Part shown: piece after piece, positions 60,511-64,000 of the stretch
Layout of the letters: each line of letters starts with the position of its first letter
How positions within the stretch are numbered: the stretch's first letter is position 1
NCBI GenBank assembly: GCA_014584345.1
Contig: JACTNB010000013.1
Span: 62,001 to 126,000 of the forward strand
Source: Planctomycetota bacterium
GTDB lineage: Bacteria > Planctomycetota > Planctomycetia > Planctomycetales > Planctomycetaceae
Direction of reading: 5' to 3'
DNA: 64,000 nt
Notes under the pieces: model-generated
Told to the model about the DNA's origin: nothing
The model's database searches: none
Seen by the model: only the letters and a program-made list of their open reading frames with translations
Position numbers and translations under genes: made by a program

Positions 60511-61009
60511 AGCTCCCCCGAACCGGGCCTTGCTTCTGCGCGGTCGGTGTGCCATGGCTCCGCGAGTTGTGCAGCCGAGGAAGAATGCCTGGAAATACAC
60601 TGTTTGCCACTGGCTTTGCCTGTGTAACCCCATGTTGACGAAAAACATGGAATGGACTGGCAGCGACGGTAGCACACAACGGATTTTACCGGGGTGGAAC
60701 GCGACATGCATGCTGCGTGGCCCGCGTGGCCCGCTTCCTGACGGGCGCGGCTAGTTTCCGGTATTTACGAGACAGAATTTACCGCATGGTAACTGTGTGA
60801 GAAATATAACGCAGAGGTGGGGAGGCGTAGCGCAGATCGTGTTTTCTCCGCGACCTTGCGCTGACTTCTCGGCCCTGCTTGACGTGCCCTTTTCTTATCA
60901 CGCCCCACTCCAGTGGACTACGCATCGATCGGGTGAGTTCGTGTTGTTGTACCCGCGTGGCCCGCTTCCTGACGGGCGCGGCTAGTTTCCGGCGCGAGGG
61001 GCGCGTTGG
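60511..61009. repeat. Repeat-filled gap: R3 copy 2 and R2 copy E
   Basis: The 500 bases between two convergent genes are almost wholly repeats. About 60548-60640 is related to the palindrome-rich sequence at 4370-4555. About 60660-60990 matches 37610-37965 (copy D) in reverse, with two REP-like units in the same orientation (60727-60754 and 60958-60985) 230 bases apart, and the shared TTACCGCATGGTAACTGTG segment. No gene is visible. Confidence 0.8.
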
Positions 61010-62401
61010 TCAGATGTGAATGGCCCGTTGCGCGACGGCAAAGGCGGCTTCCTTGATGGTTTCGGCCAGTGTGGGGTGTGCGTGGGAACTGCGGGCCAGG
61101 TCCTCGGCACTGGCGTGAAATTCGATGGCGACCGCGATCTCGGCAATCAGGTCGCCGGCGTGCGCGCCGAGAATGTGTGCTCCCAGAATGCGATCTGTCC
61201 GTGCATCGGCGAGGATCTTGACCATGCCTTCGGTATGCCCAATGGCCCGCGCGCGTCCGTTCGCCGCAAAGGGAAAGGTTCCCTTCCGATAGGAAATTCC
61301 CGCTTCCTTCAGTTGTTCCTCTGTTTTGCCGACCGAGGCCACTTCGGGAGCCGTGTAGACCACGGCGGGAATAGCATTGTAATTGAGGTGCCCGTACCCG
61401 GTGACGATCCGTTCGACACAGGCGATTCCCTCTTCTTCGGCCTTATGCGCCAGCATCGCCCCGCCGATGACATCGCCTATCGCATACACGCCCTTGGCCG
61501 CGGTTTGAAAATGTTCGTTCACGGACAGAAAGCCGCGGCGATCCGGCTCGAGTTGCACCGTTTCCAACCCGAGATCGTGCGTATTGGGGCGGCGTCCCAC
61601 GGCGACCAGCACCCGGTCTCCCTTGAGCGAGGGCTGTCCCTCGATCGCAACTTCACACGACTTTTTCGTGGCCTTAACGCCCGTTACCTTCGCCCCCAGA
61701 TGAAAATCCAATCCTTGGGACTTGAAGGATTTGAGTGCCTGCCGGGCCAGTTCCGCGTCCATGCCTGGCAGAATGCGATCCAAGTATTCGAGGACGGTCA
61801 CATGGGAGCCCAGACGCCTCCAGACGGTTCCCAGTTCCAGCCCGATCGCTCCCGCGCCGATGACAATCAGTCTGTCGGGGACTGTCGGGAAATCGAGGGC
61901 TTCCGTACTGGAAACGACACGCTCGCCATCGAACTGCACCCCAGGCAAGGTGGCCGGCACACTCCCCGTGGCAATCAGCACATGCTTGGCGGAAAGCTCG
62001 GTAGTTTTCCCGTCCTGGGATTTTACCTGCACCTTTCCCGGTCCCTGCAGGCGACCGTGGCCGAGATAACGCGTGATTTTGTTCTTCTGAAACAAACCCT
62101 CGATACCGCGTGTCAGGGTCGAGACGACAGAATCCTTCTGGCCCAGCATTTTGGTCAGGTCCAGGGAAACATTGCCGACATGAATTCCCCGTTCGGCCAG
62201 ATGTTCGCGGGTCCGTTCATACAACTCGCTCGATTCCAGCAGGGCCTTGCTGGGGATGCAACCGACGCGGAGGCAGGTCCCCCCCAGCGCGGATTCCTTT
62301 TCAATGCAGGCCACATTGAGTCCCAGTTGTGCAGCGCGGATTGCGGCGACGTAACCACCCGGGCCGGCCCCGATAACGACCAGATCGTGCTGTGTGCTCA
62401 T
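61010..62401 (-). CDS. lpdA: Dihydrolipoyl dehydrogenase (E3)
   Basis: A 463-residue flavoprotein that reoxidises dihydrolipoyl groups of E2 with NAD. It has the FAD-binding VVIGAGPGGYVAAIRAAQLG, the redox-active disulfide GGTCLRVGCIPSKALL, the NAD-binding VIGAGAIGLELG, a second FAD contact VYAIGDVIGGAMLAHKAEEEG and the C-terminal catalytic HAHPTLAE. It is 74 bases downstream of odhB and belongs to the same leftward operon. Confidence 0.96.
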   Translation of the reverse strand: MSTQHDLVVIGAGPGGYVAAIRAAQLGLNVACIEKESALGGTCLRVGCIPSKALLESSELYERTREHLAERGIHVGNVSLDLTKMLGQKDSVVSTLTRGIEGLFQKNKITRYLGHGRLQGPGKVQVKSQDGKTTELSAKHVLIATGSVPATLPGVQFDGERVVSSTEALDFPTVPDRLIVIGAGAIGLELGTVWRRLGSHVTVLEYLDRILPGMDAELARQALKSFKSQGLDFHLGAKVTGVKATKKSCEVAIEGQPSLKGDRVLVAVGRRPNTHDLGLETVQLEPDRRGFLSVNEHFQTAAKGVYAIGDVIGGAMLAHKAEEEGIACVERIVTGYGHLNYNAIPAVVYTAPEVASVGKTEEQLKEAGISYRKGTFPFAANGRARAIGHTEGMVKILADARTDRILGAHILGAHAGDLIAEIAVAIEFHASAEDLARSSHAHPTLAETIKEAAFAVAQRAIHI

Positions 62402-62475
62402 GTTGAATTTATACGTTTCTAGGAGGCGCAGGGTTCGTGCCGGGTATGCGGATACCGCGAGGCGAAGCGAGCTTT

Positions 62476-63660
62476 TCAGATTTCCATCAACATCCGGGTC
62501 GGGTCTTCAATCACTTCCTTGACCCTGCGGAGGAAGGTAACGGCCTCGCGACCATCAACCACCCGGTGATCGTAGGTGAGGGCAATGTACATCATCGGAC
62601 GAATCACGACCTGACCGTTGAGGGCCACCGGTCGATCGAAAATGCCGTGCATGCCCAGGACACCACTTTGCGGAGGATTAACGATCGGCGTGGAAAGCAG
62701 CGAACCATACACGCCCCCGTTGGTGATGGTGAAGCTGCCCCCCTCGAGTTCTTCCAGGGCAATTTTGTTTTCCTTGGCCCGCTTTCCGAAGTCGGCAATT
62801 TTCGACTCGATTTCGGAGAAGCTCATGCGCTCGGCATTCCGCAACACGGGGACAACCAACCCCTTGCCACCACCAACGGCGACGCCGATATCGTAGTAAT
62901 TGCGATAAACCAGTTGATTGTCCCGCAGTTGCGCGCCCACTTGCGGAAACTGGTTCAGGGCATCGACCACCGCTTTTACGAAGAAGGACATGAAGCCCAG
63001 CTTTACGCCATATTTCTGCTGAAAACTGTCCTTGTATTGATTCCGCAAGGCCATGACGTGAGACATATCCACCTCGTTGAAGGTGGTCAGCAGGGCGGCG
63101 TTCTGCTGGGCCGACACCAGGCGTTCGGCGATTCGCCGACGAATCGGGCTGAGCGGGACGAGTTCCTCCGAACGGGGCGCCAATGCGGGGGAGGCCTCCT
63201 CGTTGAAGGAAGCGGTGAGTACGTCTTCCTTCAGCAACCGCCCGCCTGGCCCCGAAGCGACCACCTGTTCTGCCTGGAGACCCCGCTGAGACAGCTCTCG
63301 AGCCGCGGCCGGCATGACTTTCGGGGACTGCGTGGCCTGGGCTCGGGAAGCAGGGGCAGGAGCCTTTTTCTCGGCGGGTGCCCCTCCCTTCGGGGAAGCG
63401 TCGCCCGCATCCGCGGGCTGTTCCTCTTCCTCGAAGTAGGCGATGACATCCCCCACGGCAGCCATATCGCCCGCTTTTTTGACGATCCGGGTGATTTTGC
63501 CACCAGCCGGCGCGGGCACATCGAATGTCGCCTTGTCGGTTTCCAGGCCGACAATCTCGGTATCGGCTGCCACCCATTTGCCGGCGTCTACATACCACTC
63601 GCCTATTTGTACTTCGGAAATGGACTCACCAACCGCAGGAACCACGATCTCCGTCGCCAT
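62476..63660 (-). CDS. odhB: Dihydrolipoyllysine succinyltransferase (E2 of 2-oxoglutarate dehydrogenase)
   Basis: A 394-residue acyltransferase. One N-terminal lipoyl domain carries the lipoylated lysine in GLETDKATFDVPAPAGG (Lys43). After a Pro/Ala linker comes an E3/E1-binding domain (PAAARELSQRGLQAEQVVASGPGGRLLKEDV). The catalytic domain ends with IALTYDHRVVDGREAV, which contains the His and Asp. FTITNGGVYGSLLSTPIVNPPQSGVLGMH is typical of the succinyl-specific branch. It heads the odhB-lpdA operon; E1 is sucA at 7935. Confidence 0.95.
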   Translation of the reverse strand: MATEIVVPAVGESISEVQIGEWYVDAGKWVAADTEIVGLETDKATFDVPAPAGGKITRIVKKAGDMAAVGDVIAYFEEEEQPADAGDASPKGGAPAEKKAPAPASRAQATQSPKVMPAAARELSQRGLQAEQVVASGPGGRLLKEDVLTASFNEEASPALAPRSEELVPLSPIRRRIAERLVSAQQNAALLTTFNEVDMSHVMALRNQYKDSFQQKYGVKLGFMSFFVKAVVDALNQFPQVGAQLRDNQLVYRNYYDIGVAVGGGKGLVVPVLRNAERMSFSEIESKIADFGKRAKENKIALEELEGGSFTITNGGVYGSLLSTPIVNPPQSGVLGMHGIFDRPVALNGQVVIRPMMYIALTYDHRVVDGREAVTFLRRVKEVIEDPTRMLMEI

Positions 63661-63925
63661 GTTTGCTCCGCAATGTTTCGGTAAGACGCCCGTTACCGTT
63701 ACTGAATGAATTATCAGGGGCTTGTTGCCGGGAGGAACCGCCGCGCCGCAACTTGTCCGTTACTCTGGAGACGCCCGGAGAATTAGCGACGACTCATGGA
63801 TTCTTCCTACTCGTGAGGATAAATCAACCAGTTATTCCGTCAACTGATGGCAATAAAAATTCAAAGCTTCGCAACAGATTCCCTGCCCGTCGGCGGAATC
63901 CCTGGGGTGGCTGCGCAATTTGGGG

Positions 63926-64000
63926 CTATGTGTTCAGGTCCGCATCCTCCCGCGGATACCCCCAGGCGTCGAAGCAGAAGCCCCATTCGCGATGCAACCT
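63926..64000 (-). CDS. Possible C-terminal end of a leftward gene (partial)
   Basis: The last 24 codons before a TAG stop (63926-63928) read as a plausible protein end, RLHREWGFCFDAWGYPREDA then DLNT. The segment is too short to assign a family, and only its protein-like character and open frame support it. If real, it would be transcribed toward the odhB operon from beyond the window. Confidence 0.35.
   Translation of the reverse strand, partial: RLHREWGFCFDAWGYPREDADLNT

Noticed and set aside
61016..62422. A 468-codon rightward frame opposite lpdA
   Set aside because: Shadow of a certain gene; no motif of its own.
62437..63684. A 415-codon rightward frame opposite odhB
   Set aside because: Shadow of a certain gene; no motif of its own.

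Overview
This 64 kb window looks like chromosomal DNA of a Planctomycetota bacterium. No single marker gene proves this. It rests on a combination of gene types common in that phylum: a long repeated secretin-N protein, an ABC permease fused to a CPBP protease domain, a 3-keto-disaccharide hydrolase (DUF1080), Tat-exported sugar isomerase/epimerase proteins, ThuA and SMP-30 domains, a Gfo/Idh/MocA oxidoreductase, and a GC-rich genome with loosely clustered metabolic genes. No rRNA, tRNA, CRISPR array, prophage or transposase gene is visible.

Layout. 1-6.2 kb: start of rsmA (leftward), then a giant secretin-N-module protein and a GspE/PilB ATPase. 6.3-15.5 kb: an EboD-like sugar phosphate cyclase, 2-oxoglutarate dehydrogenase E1 (sucA), NAD(P)HX dehydratase, a glycosyltransferase, endonuclease IV and thymidylate kinase. 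15.5-24.7 kb: mtaB translationally coupled to a STAS protein and followed by tmk, an ABC exporter pair with a CPBP fusion, kbl, a COG0523 GTPase and trpC. 24.9-33.1 kb: an FMN reductase, sugar isomerase-like proteins, a 981-residue isochorismatase/ThuA/SMP-30 fusion, a PH-like membrane protein and a LipB-like protein. 33.2-45.4 kb: alcohol dehydrogenase, TauE/SafE exporter, bioB, tdh, an OmpA-like protein, a Tat isomerase, DUF1080, hisG, a DJ-1-type protein, a Gfo/Idh oxidoreductase and an M48 protease. 45.6-53.9 kb: an inverse-autotransporter-like beta-helix protein, an arsRDAC arsenic operon without a pump gene, and the epmB/efp divergent pair. 54-64 kb: miaB, rpsT, a secreted alpha/beta hydrolase, a ketosynthase-like protein lacking its catalytic residues, and the lpdA-odhB operon.

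Functional links. sucA, odhB and lpdA together would make a complete 2-oxoglutarate dehydrogenase complex but sit more than 50 kb apart on opposite strands. kbl and tdh together give threonine to glycine plus acetyl-CoA but are 14 kb apart. mtaB and miaB are the two tRNA A37 methylthiotransferases. epmB and efp form a modification enzyme/substrate pair.

The most unusual features are (i) a family of 11 copies of a 28-nt REP-like unit, arranged as inverted pairs in three roughly 250-bp elements with short terminal inverted repeats, as direct pairs in two larger elements, and once alone, all intergenic; one element appears to supply the stop codons of two convergent genes and two copies flank miaB in opposite orientation; (ii) the ketosynthase homologue with Cys-His-His replaced by Glu-Asn-Asn; (iii) the solitary EboD-like cyclase; and (iv) the arsenic operon with ArsA and ArsD but no ArsB or Acr3.
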